64,000 bases of DNA. Origin: Mesorhizobium sp. AR07. Lineage in GTDB: Bacteria > Pseudomonadota > Alphaproteobacteria > Rhizobiales > Rhizobiaceae. Below are positions 48,466 to 57,912 of this stretch, piece by piece. The first letter of the stretch is position 1, and each line of letters begins with the position of its first letter. Made by a program: the position numbers and the translations under genes. The notes beneath the pieces were generated by a model, which worked only from the letters and a program-made list of their open reading frames with translations, was not told where the DNA came from and searched no databases. Location: contig NZ_CP080525.1 of the NCBI RefSeq assembly GCF_024746815.1, positions 4,334,501 to 4,398,500 of the forward strand, written 5' to 3'.

Positions 48466-48738
48466 TCAGCGGTAAAAGTAGGGTTCGAGAACCCTCACCT
48501 CCGTGATCTTGTCGACCGGCAGCGAGTTCATCTGGGCGGTGCTGCGGATCGCCTCCGGTGAGGGCGCGTCGTAGACGCAGAAGGTGTGCTTCTTGTTGGG
48601 CGACACGAAGGACTGCACCCAGGTCACGCCTTTCTCCGCGTTGCGCATGATGACGCCGCCCAGCGCGTCGGCGCCGGCTTCGTTCATCGGCACGTTGAGG
48701 CCGTCCGGAAATGTACGTTCAACCAGGTAACGGGGCAT
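48466..48738 (-). CDS. DUF4242 domain protein
   Basis: A 90-residue DUF4242 (SCO4226-like, nickel-binding) protein. It begins MPRYLVERTFPDG with AAGGAA upstream, which fixes the start at 48738. The conserved WVQSFVSPNKKHTFCVYDAP segment and the C-terminal ITEVRVLEPYFYR are present. It is divergent from the large LuxR-type regulator, an arrangement that suggests control by it. Confidence 0.85.
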   Translation of the reverse strand: MPRYLVERTFPDGLNVPMNEAGADALGGVIMRNAEKGVTWVQSFVSPNKKHTFCVYDAPSPEAIRSTAQMNSLPVDKITEVRVLEPYFYR

Positions 48739-48954
48739 GGGAAGTTTCCTTTTCCAGTGCTTCACGCTCGATCCGAGCGCGGTTGGACAAAGATCACGCT
48801 GGCAAAAGACGCGCATCGGAGCCTTTCCCCATGTTTGGCGGGACGATTCCCCATGTTAACGACGTTCAGTGCTGGAGCCACAAAGCAGATACCGAGCCGG
48901 GCTATCCTGGCGGGCGAACTGGGGTGCGGCGGCAACCAGGATCACCATGAGCGA

Positions 48955-51549
48955 ATGACCATGCTTCTGGAACGGCAGACACAGCTGTCGCAACTGGCCA
49001 GCCTTCTGGCGGAAGCCGCGCGCGGCCATGGTCATGTGGCGGCGTTGTCGGGCGAGGCGGGCGCCGGCAAGTCGGCGCTTGTCGATGCCTTCATCGGCGG
49101 TGCCGGCCAGGATGCGCGCATCTTCCGCAGCGCTTGCGAGGACCTGTCGATCCCCGATCCGCTCGGGCCGCTCTACGATCTTGCACGCGAGGCGCAATGG
49201 GCGATGCCGCAGGCGGTCGACGCCCGGCAGGGACAGCGGCTGCCGCTGTTCTCCGACGCGCTTGACGTTTTCGAGGCGAGGATGGACGCGACGCTGCTGG
49301 TGATCGAGGACCTGCACTGGGCCGATGACGCGACACTCGACTTCGTCCGCTTTCTCGGCCGGCGCATTGCCAGCACCCATATCCTGCTGCTGGTGACGGC
49401 ACGTACCGATCGCAGCGAGGGGCAGATGCGCGTGCGCCGCGCGCTGGGTGAAATTCCGTCGGGCAGCGTTGCGCGCATCGACGTGCCGCTTTTGAGCGAA
49501 GCAGCTGTGCTGTCGCTCGCCGCTGCCGCCGGCCGCGACGGCGATGCCATCTACCGGGCCACGGCCGGCAACGCCTTTTTCGTCACCGAACTGTTGAGCG
49601 CCGAAAATGAAACGGCGCTGCCGGCCAGCGTGCGCGATGCGGTGCTCGCGCGCGCCGAACGCCTGTCGGCCGGCGCCCGCTCGATGCTCGACGCGGTGTC
49701 GGTGTTCCCAAGACGGGCCGATGCCTGGGCCCTGCAGGGCCTGTGCGGCGTGGCCAGCGCGGGCCAGCTGGCGGAATGCGTCTCGAATGGCCTGCTGGAC
49801 GATCTGGGCGACTTCTATGCCTTCCGCCACGAAATTGCCCGCAGCGCCATCGAGACGATGCTGACGACAAGCCACAGACGAGCGTTCAACCAGCGCGCCC
49901 TGACAGCGCTGCTCGAAAAGGGCGACATTGCCACCGCGCGTCTGGTGCACCACGCGGTCGAGGCGCACAATCTGGAGGCGGTGCGCGAACTGGCGCCGGT
50001 CGCCGCCCGGGAGGCCTCCCGCATCGGCGCGCATCGCGATGCCGCCGGCTACTACGAGGTCGCCTTGCGACAGGCCGACGGCCTGCCGTTGGAAGAGCGC
50101 GCCGGTCTCTACGAGAACCATGCCTTCGAATGCCACCTGATTGGCCGGATCGCCGAGGCCATCGAGGCTCAGCAACAGGCGCGCGCGCTGCAGCAGGCCC
50201 TGGGCAATACGCTGAAAGAAGGCGACAGCCTCAGATGCCTGTCGCGCTTCGCCTATCTGATGGGCGACCGTCAGGCCGCCGACCTGTTTGGCGCCCAGGC
50301 GGTCGCGTTGCTGGAGACCGCCCCGGCCGGGCCGGAGCTGGCCATGGCCTATTCCAATCTCTCGCAGCTGGCGATGCTGGCCGAAAGGCTCGACGAGACA
50401 TTGTCGCTGGGCGACAAGGCGATCAGGCTCGCCGAACAGCTGGACCGGCCGGACATCGTCTGCCACGCACTCAACAATGTCGGCGCCGCCGAACAATGGC
50501 TGGACCTGGCCAGCGCGCGGCGGCACCTTGCCCGCAGTCTTGAAATCGCGCTCGAGCAGAATTTCCAGGAACACGCGGCGCGTGCCTTCACCAATTGCGC
50601 CTGCAGTGAAATGAACCAGCTGGACTACGGCCAGGCTCGATCCTTTCTCGATCGCGGCATCGACTATTGCGTCGAGAACGACCTCGCGACCTGGCGTGAC
50701 TACATGCGCGGCGTGCGAGCGCAGTTGCTGCTGCGTTACGGACGATGGGACGAGGCGGCTGCCGAAGCGCTGGAAGTCGTCACCAACGACCATGCAGCCG
50801 CGCTGGTGCGCTATCCCGCCTTGGTGGCTCTGGCGAAATTGCGCCTGCGCCGCGGCGATCCTTCAGCCGAGCCGCTTCTTGCGGAAATGAAGCGGTTTCT
50901 CGAAAAGGGGGCTGAGCTGCAGAGGCTGCTGCCCTATGCGGCGGTCGTCGCCGAACAGGCATGGCTGGGTGAGGCGGAAAAGGACGAGGCGCTGCGGCTG
51001 ATAGACCTTGCCGAAAGCCTTTCGCCGAAGCCGGCGGTCTTCGCCGAACTGGCCAGCTGGCGGCGTTTGCTGGTGCCCGCAATCGGCCCCGGTGACACGT
51101 CAGGCATGGCCGCGCCCTACCGGATGCTTCTGACTGGCGACTGGCAGGGGGCGGCGGATTTGTGGGCCGCGATGGGCGCTCCCTTCGAACGCGGGCTTGC
51201 CCTGGTTCAGGGCGATGAGGCGGCGCAGCGCTCGGCGCTCGGGATATTCGAAAACCTCGGCGCCAGTCCGGTCGCCCAGCACGTGCGCGACCTCATGCGG
51301 CGAAACGGTGTCAATCACATCGCCCGGGGACCGCGCCGCACCACGCGCGCAAACAGCGCCGGGCTGACCCTGCGCCAAATGGAAGTGCTGCAGCTGATCG
51401 AGCGCGGCTTCTCCAACAAGCGGATTGCCGACCACCTCGCTATTTCGCCGAAGACGGTCGATCACCATGTCTCGGCGGTTCTGGGCAAACTGGACGCCAT
51501 CTCCCGTGGCCAGGCCACGGCGGCGGCACGCGACTCGGGGCTGATCTGA
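48955..51549 (+). CDS. large ATP-binding LuxR-family (LAL) regulator
   Basis: An 864-residue regulator. The N-terminal AAA/NTPase domain has Walker A GEAGAGKSALVD near residues 33-44 and Walker B LLVIEDLHWADD. A long helical TPR-like middle follows, and the C-terminal LuxR HTH (LTLRQMEVLQLIERGFSNKR, IADHLAISPKTVDHHVSAVL). The usual ATG is 48955 or 48961. LALs respond to small-molecule or protein signals; the signal is unknown. The divergent DUF4242 gene is the obvious candidate target. Confidence 0.9.
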   Translation: MTMLLERQTQLSQLASLLAEAARGHGHVAALSGEAGAGKSALVDAFIGGAGQDARIFRSACEDLSIPDPLGPLYDLAREAQWAMPQAVDARQGQRLPLFSDALDVFEARMDATLLVIEDLHWADDATLDFVRFLGRRIASTHILLLVTARTDRSEGQMRVRRALGEIPSGSVARIDVPLLSEAAVLSLAAAAGRDGDAIYRATAGNAFFVTELLSAENETALPASVRDAVLARAERLSAGARSMLDAVSVFPRRADAWALQGLCGVASAGQLAECVSNGLLDDLGDFYAFRHEIARSAIETMLTTSHRRAFNQRALTALLEKGDIATARLVHHAVEAHNLEAVRELAPVAAREASRIGAHRDAAGYYEVALRQADGLPLEERAGLYENHAFECHLIGRIAEAIEAQQQARALQQALGNTLKEGDSLRCLSRFAYLMGDRQAADLFGAQAVALLETAPAGPELAMAYSNLSQLAMLAERLDETLSLGDKAIRLAEQLDRPDIVCHALNNVGAAEQWLDLASARRHLARSLEIALEQNFQEHAARAFTNCACSEMNQLDYGQARSFLDRGIDYCVENDLATWRDYMRGVRAQLLLRYGRWDEAAAEALEVVTNDHAAALVRYPALVALAKLRLRRGDPSAEPLLAEMKRFLEKGAELQRLLPYAAVVAEQAWLGEAEKDEALRLIDLAESLSPKPAVFAELASWRRLLVPAIGPGDTSGMAAPYRMLLTGDWQGAADLWAAMGAPFERGLALVQGDEAAQRSALGIFENLGASPVAQHVRDLMRRNGVNHIARGPRRTTRANSAGLTLRQMEVLQLIERGFSNKRIADHLAISPKTVDHHVSAVLGKLDAISRGQATAAARDSGLI

Positions 51550-51608
51550 AGCTGCATCCCGCCGGGAGGGTGTCGAGATCAGGTCGGCCGGCTGAATATC
51601 AGTACACC

Positions 51609-52613
51609 TCAGTCGTAGGTGAGGTCGGTCGCCTTGCCGCCGAACACCCGGTAGGCATAGAACGAATAGAAGATGATGACCGGCAGCACGACCACCGTGC
51701 CGGCCAGGATGATGGCCAGGCTTTCCGGCGCCGAGGCCGCCTGCCAGATGGTCAGACGATCGGGCACCACGAACGGGTAGAACGACCAGGCGAGACCGGC
51801 AAAGCCGAGCGCGAAGATGGCGGCCAGCGTCAGGAAGGGCGTCAGCGAATGACGGTCGTCGGGCCTGGGCAGATGGAAGGTCTGCCGCCACAGCCACAGG
51901 AACAGAAGCGCCGACAGGATCGGCAGCGGCGAGAGATAGAGCATCGAGGGCCAGACGAACCATTTGTCGAAGATGCGCGGGCTGGCGAAGGGCGTCGCCA
52001 GCGACACGGCGGCCATGCCGAGCGCGGTCACCACCAGTGCGGTGCGCAGCCAGCGCACCGCCTTCTTCTGCAAGTCGCCCTCGGTCTTGTAGATCACCCA
52101 GGCCGCGCCCATCGCCGCATAAGCCGCGGCAAGGCAGAACGCCACCAGCACGCCGAACGCCATGCCGCTGAAGCCCACGTCGAGGCCGAGCACATAGACG
52201 CCTAGCATATAGCCCTGCGCCAGCGAGGCGATGACGGAACCCAGGAAGAAAATACGGTTCCAGCGGTGTTTGCGCTCGGTCGGCACCTTGGCGCGAAAAT
52301 CGAAGGCGACGCCGCGCAGGATCAGCCCGACCAGCAGCACGAACACCGGAATGTAGAGCGCGGTGAGGATGACGCCGTGCGCCAGCGGGAAGGCGACCAG
52401 CAGCAGGCCGACGGCCAGCACCAGCCAGGTCTCATTGGCGTCCCAGAACGGACCGATGGCCGCGATCATCGTGTCCTGCTCGGCGTCTTCAGCGGCGGCG
52501 AACAGGATGCCGATGCCGAGATCGAAACCGTCGAGAATGACGTAGATCAAAATAGCGAGGCCCATCAAGCTAGCGAAGATCAGGGGGAGTGCGGTCGGCC
52601 AGTCGAAGGTCAT
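51609..52613 (-). CDS. cydB: cytochrome bd-type (cyanide-insensitive) quinol oxidase subunit II
   Basis: A 334-residue CydB/CioB with about eight to nine membrane segments. It starts MTFDWPTALPLIFASLMGLA and has the conserved LDGFDLGIGIL and GPFWDANETWLV segments. It pairs with cydA upstream on the same strand but is separated from it by a 350-base gap containing a family B repeat. Terminal oxidase for low oxygen or cyanide. Confidence 0.94.
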   Translation of the reverse strand: MTFDWPTALPLIFASLMGLAILIYVILDGFDLGIGILFAAAEDAEQDTMIAAIGPFWDANETWLVLAVGLLLVAFPLAHGVILTALYIPVFVLLVGLILRGVAFDFRAKVPTERKHRWNRIFFLGSVIASLAQGYMLGVYVLGLDVGFSGMAFGVLVAFCLAAAYAAMGAAWVIYKTEGDLQKKAVRWLRTALVVTALGMAAVSLATPFASPRIFDKWFVWPSMLYLSPLPILSALLFLWLWRQTFHLPRPDDRHSLTPFLTLAAIFALGFAGLAWSFYPFVVPDRLTIWQAASAPESLAIILAGTVVVLPVIIFYSFYAYRVFGGKATDLTYD

Positions 52614-52683
52614 TTTTCTTCTCCTACTCGCCAGCCGTTCAATCGGATTGTGATCGGATGGACAGACCAGTTGTCGACGTCGG

Positions 52684-52861
52684 TGCCGCCCCTCATCGCC
52701 CTGCCGGGCACTTCTCCCCGTATAGCGACGGGGAGAAGGGAGCCGGCCGCAATCTCGACGCCTATTCTGCAACGCTGGTGGTTGGCGAAACCGGCGGCAA
52801 CAGCGCCCCTCTCCCCGTCACTATACGGGGAGAGGATGCCGGCAGGCAGGTGAGGGGCAGA
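52684..52861. repeat. mosaic palindromic repeat, family B, between cydA and cydB
   Basis: GCCGCCCCTCATCGCCCTGC and CTCCCCGTATAGCGACGGGG with inverted copies on the other side. It lies inside the cydA-cydB interval, so read-through transcripts would carry a very large hairpin. Confidence 0.8.
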
Positions 52862-52963
52862 GCCGATGTCCGGATGCAGTGCCAAACCAAGCCGAAGCGA
52901 TCGTCTATCTGTCTGCATGATATCTCCGCGAATCGGACACTATCCTGATCTTCGGTTCGGAAA

Positions 52964-54325
52964 TCACTCTCCTGCGGCCGGCTGCGACAGCGGCGCGTTG
53001 AGCACGCCCGGCAGCGGCGATGAATCGCCGTCCTTCGCCGCCTTCAGCGCCAGATGCACCAGCACGCCGAGATAGGCGATCAACAAAAGCACGTAGAGAA
53101 TGAGGTAGATGGCCAGCGTCAGCGCGACATGGCTGCCAGCCACCGGGCCGACCGCGTCGGCGGTCTTCAGCACGCCGGTCACCAGCCAGGGCTGGCGGCC
53201 GATCTCGGTGGTGTACCAGCCGGCCAGCGTCGCCAGCCAGCCCGACAGCGCCATCGGCACCATCAGCAGGGCGAGCGGCTTGGGCAGGCTGTGCCGGCGC
53301 TTGAGGAAAAAGGCCGCCGACCAGGAAACTGCAAGCATCAGCAGTCCCGTGCCGACCATGATGCGGAAGCTCCAGAAGATTGGAAAGACCGGCGGATGGT
53401 TGCCCGGATAGTCGTTCAGCCCCGGCACCACGCCGCTGGTGCTGTGCCGCAGCACCAGGCTGGCGCCGTCGGGAATGGCAATCTCGAACCTGTTTTCCCT
53501 GGCGGCCTCGTCGGGCAGTGCAAAGAGCACCAGCGGCACGTTGGGGCCGGTGTTCCAGTTGGCCTCCATGGCGGCGATTTTCTGCGGCTGGTGCTCCAGC
53601 GTGTTCAGCCCGTGCTGGTCGCCGGCAAAGATCTGGATCGGGATCAGGATCGCCGCGGTGAAGACACCGGTGCGCAGCGCCTTCCACATCGATTCCGAAC
53701 GGTCGCCGTAGAGATAGCGCAGCGCCGACAGGCCGGCGATCAGGAACGACACCGTAAGGCCGGAGGCCAAAAGCATGTGGACCAGGCGGTAGGGCATCGA
53801 CGGGTTGAAGACGATCGCCCACCAGTCGACGGCATGCGCCACGCCATCGCGTATCTCGAAGCCGGCCGGCGTCTGCATCCAGGAGTTCAGCGCGATGATC
53901 CAGAAGGCCGACAGTGTCGTGCCGCCGGCAACCAGCACCGTCGCCAGCGTGTGGATGCGGTTGGAGACGCGGCGGAACCCGAACAGCATGATGCCGAGAA
54001 AGGCGGCTTCGAGGAAGAAGGCGGTGAGGATCTCGTAGGCCAGCAGCGGTCCGGCAATGTTGCCGACCTTCTCCATGTAACCCGGCCAGTTGGTGCCGAA
54101 CTGGAAGCTCATGGTGACGCCCGACACCACGCCCATGGCGAAGGACAGCGCGAACACCTTCACCCAGGTGAAATAGGCGCGCATCCAGGCGGAATCGTTG
54201 GTCTTGTTGTAGCGGAGCTTGAAGAACAGCAGCACCCAGCCAAGCGCGATGGTGATCGTCGGAAACAGGATGTGGAACGAAATATTCGCGCCGAATTGCA
54301 TGCGCGAAAGGATGAGCGGGTCCAT
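52964..54325 (-). CDS. cydA: cytochrome bd-type quinol oxidase subunit I
   Basis: A 453-residue CydA/CioA. The conserved haem ligand region FHILFPTITIALGW contains H18, and a second His is in RLVHMLLAS. The WYTTEIGRQPW motif and the GNHPPVFPIFWSFRIMVG segment are present. The chain is shorter than E. coli CydA, as in the short-Q-loop, cyanide-insensitive type. It precedes cydB; no cydDC is in the window. Confidence 0.94.
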   Translation of the reverse strand: MDPLILSRMQFGANISFHILFPTITIALGWVLLFFKLRYNKTNDSAWMRAYFTWVKVFALSFAMGVVSGVTMSFQFGTNWPGYMEKVGNIAGPLLAYEILTAFFLEAAFLGIMLFGFRRVSNRIHTLATVLVAGGTTLSAFWIIALNSWMQTPAGFEIRDGVAHAVDWWAIVFNPSMPYRLVHMLLASGLTVSFLIAGLSALRYLYGDRSESMWKALRTGVFTAAILIPIQIFAGDQHGLNTLEHQPQKIAAMEANWNTGPNVPLVLFALPDEAARENRFEIAIPDGASLVLRHSTSGVVPGLNDYPGNHPPVFPIFWSFRIMVGTGLLMLAVSWSAAFFLKRRHSLPKPLALLMVPMALSGWLATLAGWYTTEIGRQPWLVTGVLKTADAVGPVAGSHVALTLAIYLILYVLLLIAYLGVLVHLALKAAKDGDSSPLPGVLNAPLSQPAAGE

Positions 54326-54565
54326 GGCGGGCTCCGGCTGCTTCTAATGCGCGGAGGATAGGCCTGTCGCGCGCGATGGTCAAAGCGGCGTGGCGTCACG
54401 CGGGGCGCGTTGTCGCAGCAGATCAGGGAAAAGTATCACCACGCGGACAGGCGGCGGGACCCGCAACGATTGTCGAGAACTGGCAGCAGCGGCATTGACT
54501 TCCGGTTGCACGCACCGACATTCGGCCTATATCAGGGGACCTCTTTCAGGCAGCCGTTTTCAGCC

Positions 54566-55492
54566 ATGTCCTCCATCCTGTCCATTTCCGGGGTCTCCAA
54601 GACCTACGCCACCGGCTTCACCGCGCTCAAGGAAGTCAATCTCGATATCCAGCGCGGCGAGATCTTCGCGCTGCTCGGCCCCAACGGCGCCGGCAAGACG
54701 ACGCTGATCTCGATCGTCTGCGGCATCGTCAACCGCTCGTCGGGCACCGTCACCGTCGACGGCCACGACATCAACCGGGACTACCGCGCAGCGCGCAGCC
54801 TGATCGGCCTGGTGCCGCAGGAACTGACCATCGACGCCTTCGAGAGCGTCTGGGCGACGGCCAGCTACAGCCGCGGCCTGTTCGGCAAGCCGGCCAACCC
54901 GGCCTTCGTCGAGAAGGTGCTGCGTGATCTCTCCCTATGGGACAAGAAGGATGCCAAGGCGATTACGCTCTCGGGCGGCATGAAGCGCCGGCTGATGATC
55001 GCCAAGGCGCTGTCGCACGAGCCGCGCATCCTGTTCCTCGACGAGCCGACCGCCGGCGTCGACGTCGAATTGCGCCAAGACATGTGGGCGATGGTGCGCC
55101 GGCTGCGCGAGGATGGCGTCACCATCATCCTCACCACCCACTATATCGAGGAAGCCGAGGCGATGGCCGACCGCGTCGGCGTCATCAACCGCGGCGAGAT
55201 CATCCTGGTCGAGAACAAGGCCGAACTGATGCGCAAGCTCGGCCGCAAGCGGCTGGTGCTGGAACTGCGCAGCCCGCTGACGGCGATACCGGAGGCGTTC
55301 TCGCGCTACGCGCTGGAGCTGTCGCCGGATGGCGGGCAACTGACTTACACCTATGACAACCAGGCCGAGCGGCCGGGCGTCGCCTCGCTGATCCGCGATC
55401 TCGAGGCCGGCGGCATCCAGTTCCGCGACATCGACACGCAAAACAGCTCGCTCGAGGAGATCTTCGTCAATCTGGTGAGGAGAGAGCCATGA
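54566..55492 (+). CDS. ABC-2 exporter ATP-binding protein
   Basis: A 308-residue ABC ATPase of the NodI/DrrA-type exporter class. Walker A is [10 protein letters not shown], the signature is [15 protein letters not shown], Walker B is [12 protein letters not shown] and the H-loop is TTHYIEEAE. An in-frame start at 54410 would add 52 atypical residues, so ATG 54566 is used. The permease gene starts four bases before the stop. Substrate unknown; nodI/nodJ proper cannot be claimed without nod context. Confidence 0.92.
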   Translation: MSSILSISGVSKTYATGFTALKEVNLDIQRGEIFALLGPNGAGKTTLISIVCGIVNRSSGTVTVDGHDINRDYRAARSLIGLVPQELTIDAFESVWATASYSRGLFGKPANPAFVEKVLRDLSLWDKKDAKAITLSGGMKRRLMIAKALSHEPRILFLDEPTAGVDVELRQDMWAMVRRLREDGVTIILTTHYIEEAEAMADRVGVINRGEIILVENKAELMRKLGRKRLVLELRSPLTAIPEAFSRYALELSPDGGQLTYTYDNQAERPGVASLIRDLEAGGIQFRDIDTQNSSLEEIFVNLVRREP

Positions 55493-56268
55493 GCCTGCGC
55501 GCCACCATGAATCTTCGCGCGGTATGGGCGATCTACCGGATGGAAATGGCGCGTGCCTTCCGCACCGTGCTGCAGAGCATCGTCTCGCCGGTCATCTCGA
55601 CATCGCTCTATTTCGTCGTCTTCGGCTCGGCCATCGGCTCGCGCATCACCGAGATCGACGGCATCAGCTACGGCGCCTTCATCGTGCCGGGGCTGATCAT
55701 GCTGTCGCTGCTGACGCAGTCGATCTCCAACGCCTCCTTCGCCATCTATTTTCCGAAGTTCGTCGGCTCGATCTACGAACTTCTGTCGGCGCCAGTCTCC
55801 TATCTGGAGATCGTCATCGCCTATGTCGGCGGCGCGGCGACCAAGTCGATCATCCTCGGCTTGATCATCCTGGCAACTGCCTCGCTGTTCGTGCCGCTGA
55901 CCATTCTGCATCCGTTCTGGATGGTCGCCTTCCTGGTCTTGACGGCGGTGACCTTCAGCCTGTTCGGCTTCATCATCGGCATCTGGGCGAGGAGTTTCGA
56001 GCAGCTGCAGCTGGTGCCGCTCTTGATCATCACGCCGTTGACCTTCCTCGGCGGCAGCTTCTATTCGATCAACATGCTGCCCGAAATCTGGCGCACGATC
56101 ACGCTGTTCAACCCGGTCGTCTATCTGATCAGTGGCTTCCGCTGGAGCTTTTACGGCAAGTCCGATGTCTCGGTCGGCGTCAGCCTCGGCATGACGATCG
56201 TCTTTTTGCTGGCCTGCATCGCGATCGTCGCCTGGATCTTCAGGACGGGTTATCGGCTAAGGAACTGA
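55489..56268 (+). CDS. ABC-2 type exporter permease
   Basis: A 259-residue ABC-2 membrane protein with about six membrane segments. The segment [20 protein letters not shown] is typical of this class, as is the final [18 protein letters not shown] overlap with the ATPase gene. The pair forms a complete exporter of the polysaccharide/lipid/drug type. Confidence 0.92.
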   Translation: MSLRATMNLRAVWAIYRMEMARAFRTVLQSIVSPVISTSLYFVVFGSAIGSRITEIDGISYGAFIVPGLIMLSLLTQSISNASFAIYFPKFVGSIYELLSAPVSYLEIVIAYVGGAATKSIILGLIILATASLFVPLTILHPFWMVAFLVLTAVTFSLFGFIIGIWARSFEQLQLVPLLIITPLTFLGGSFYSINMLPEIWRTITLFNPVVYLISGFRWSFYGKSDVSVGVSLGMTIVFLLACIAIVAWIFRTGYRLRN

Positions 56269-56301
56269 TGGCTTCACTGGGCCACCTCCCCCCGCTTCAT
56301 G

Positions 56302-56500
56302 GCAAGGCAATCGCATACGGATTTTTGCGAAGAAGGACTCCCCACCCTAACCCTCCCCACAAGGGGGAGGGAAGCTGCCGCGCTCTTCCTCTTTGGCGTC
56401 AACGTCGGCAATTTACCGAGATCAGCGCCTACGGAATCCCCCTCCCCCTTGTGGGGAGGGGTTAGGAGTGGGGGTATTCGTAGGGCGAAAGCCTCTGCAA
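56302..56500. repeat. mosaic palindromic repeat, family C
   Basis: GGCAAGGCAATCGCATACGG, inner arms CCCACCCTAACCCTCCCC and complement, and GTAGGGCGAAAGCCTC at the right. The core differs from the two other family C copies. It fills the gap between the exporter and the DUF2156 gene. Confidence 0.7.
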
Positions 56501-56537
56501 CTGCCCCGCTTCTCCGGGGCGAGGAACCCAGGCCCTG

Positions 56538-57575
56538 TCAAATCGCCTTGAGCAGCCGCAGCAGCCCCAGCATCTCGAAATAGGTCCCCTCGCGGAAGGC
56601 GATGTAGACCGGCTCCTCGACGCCGTGGAAGCGGCGTTTGAACGCCGCCTGGCCCTGCAGGTTGAACCTGCGGCGGTTGACCCATGGCGAAGAGTAGGCG
56701 CGCTGGAAGGCATTGCGCCAGAAATCGCTTTCGGCAAATCCGCTCGGGCCAACGTCGAGCATCGGCGACAGGCCAAGCGTGACCACGGAGATGTCTTGCT
56801 CGCGAAAGCGGTCGACGGCGAATTTGGTCAGGCCGATCTCGGCATGCGGCGAGGCGTCGATGTGCTTGCGCTTGAACGCCGTGGTGTAGCCGATGACCTT
56901 GCCGTTGCGAAACAGCGGGTCGAAGTCGAGCAGCGCGACCAGTCCGCCATCGGGGCCGTGCAGGACGAAACGGCGCATGTCGGTGCCGACATGGTCGGCA
57001 AACGGGCGGTTGAGAAAGCCCATCTCCCAGCGCTTGACGATGCGGTCGCCGCGCCAGTTTTCGGAGAGCCGGGCGATTTCGTCGAGATGGATGGTCCGCT
57101 TGTCCTCGTCGAACGAAAAGCCCTTCTTCAACAGCCAGCGCTCGGAATAGCGCACGGTCTCGTTGCGCTTTCCGGAAAAGTCATGGTCGGGCAAGGTGAG
57201 GCGGGTGTCGATGCCGAGACGATTGACCTTGTAGCCGAGCTCGGCCAGCACCCGTGCCGTCTCCTCGCCAATCTGCACGAACCACGGGCTGCCGGCGGTC
57301 TCGACGAAGCGTCTGATGTAATCGGGCCGCAGCATTGGATCCGCCACCGGATCGCCGAGCGCGAAATGCTGCTTCATCTTGCTGCCGAAGGCGATGTAGC
57401 CGTCGGCGTCGCCAAAATAGGAAAGCTTGCCCTGGACCGCGGTGGAGTAAGCAAGCGAGAAGTCGCCATGGCGGCGCACAAGCGCCAGGCGCTCGACATG
57501 AGTCAACGCCTGACGCGCCACCTTGGGCGCCGCGGCCTCCAGGATTTTGTCGAAATAGATCCGCAAGGAGGGCAT
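56538..57575 (-). CDS. DUF2156 / phosphatidylglycerol lysyltransferase-domain protein
   Basis: A 345-residue soluble protein made up of the DUF2156 double-GNAT-like domain found at the C-terminus of MprF-type lysyl-phosphatidylglycerol synthases. LSYFGDADGYIAFGSKMKQH and ALGDPVADP near the N-terminus, and AFRRKHIDASPHAEIGLTKF-like and LSPMLDV segments later, fit the family. It lacks the flippase membrane domain of MprF, so it may act on another lipid or amino-acyl acceptor. Confidence 0.85.
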   Translation of the reverse strand: MPSLRIYFDKILEAAAPKVARQALTHVERLALVRRHGDFSLAYSTAVQGKLSYFGDADGYIAFGSKMKQHFALGDPVADPMLRPDYIRRFVETAGSPWFVQIGEETARVLAELGYKVNRLGIDTRLTLPDHDFSGKRNETVRYSERWLLKKGFSFDEDKRTIHLDEIARLSENWRGDRIVKRWEMGFLNRPFADHVGTDMRRFVLHGPDGGLVALLDFDPLFRNGKVIGYTTAFKRKHIDASPHAEIGLTKFAVDRFREQDISVVTLGLSPMLDVGPSGFAESDFWRNAFQRAYSSPWVNRRRFNLQGQAAFKRRFHGVEEPVYIAFREGTYFEMLGLLRLLKAI

Positions 57576-57647
57576 GGTCGAGATTCCGGGTACCGCCTAC
57601 AGCGCCACGCGTCCTGGGCGCGCAAAGGTGCTGTACACTTTGATTCT

Positions 57648-57688
57648 GCGCATGACCTCGAAAATCGAACTCGATTTCGAGCATGCGC
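57648..57688. promoter_or_regulatory. 41-base near-perfect palindrome
   Basis: GCGCATG at the left and CATGCGC at the right enclose CTCGAAAATCGA and TCGATTTCGAG, with one bulged base and about two central bases. It lies 73 bases upstream of the DUF2156 start in the 337-base divergent gap before the FMO gene. No T tract, so an operator is likelier than a terminator. The rest of the gap shows nothing recognisable. Confidence 0.45.
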
Positions 57689-57912
57689 GTGGGGGATAAC
57701 AGAGACCCGCCAACCCCCAGGCCTCGAATCAATCACATTGCCGCGACCTGATTATCGCTGATATCGCGCATATGCCATATAGTGCGCAACCGCGGCCCGG
57801 CGTATGGCTCGAAAATCGGCGGTGGTTTGTTGTATGGATCCTGCGCGGGATCAAACGGTTACAGCGTCCTGCGCGTTTTGGCGCGACGGTCGAACAGGGA
57901 ACTCGAGAGTGA

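Noticed and set aside
54566-56268. nodI/nodJ Nod-factor exporter
   Set aside because: The proteins belong to the same exporter class, but no nod genes or nod boxes are near; a general ABC-2 exporter is the safer call.
11294-56500. CRISPR array
   Set aside because: The repeated blocks are long inverted palindromes at single gaps, not short direct repeats with spacers.
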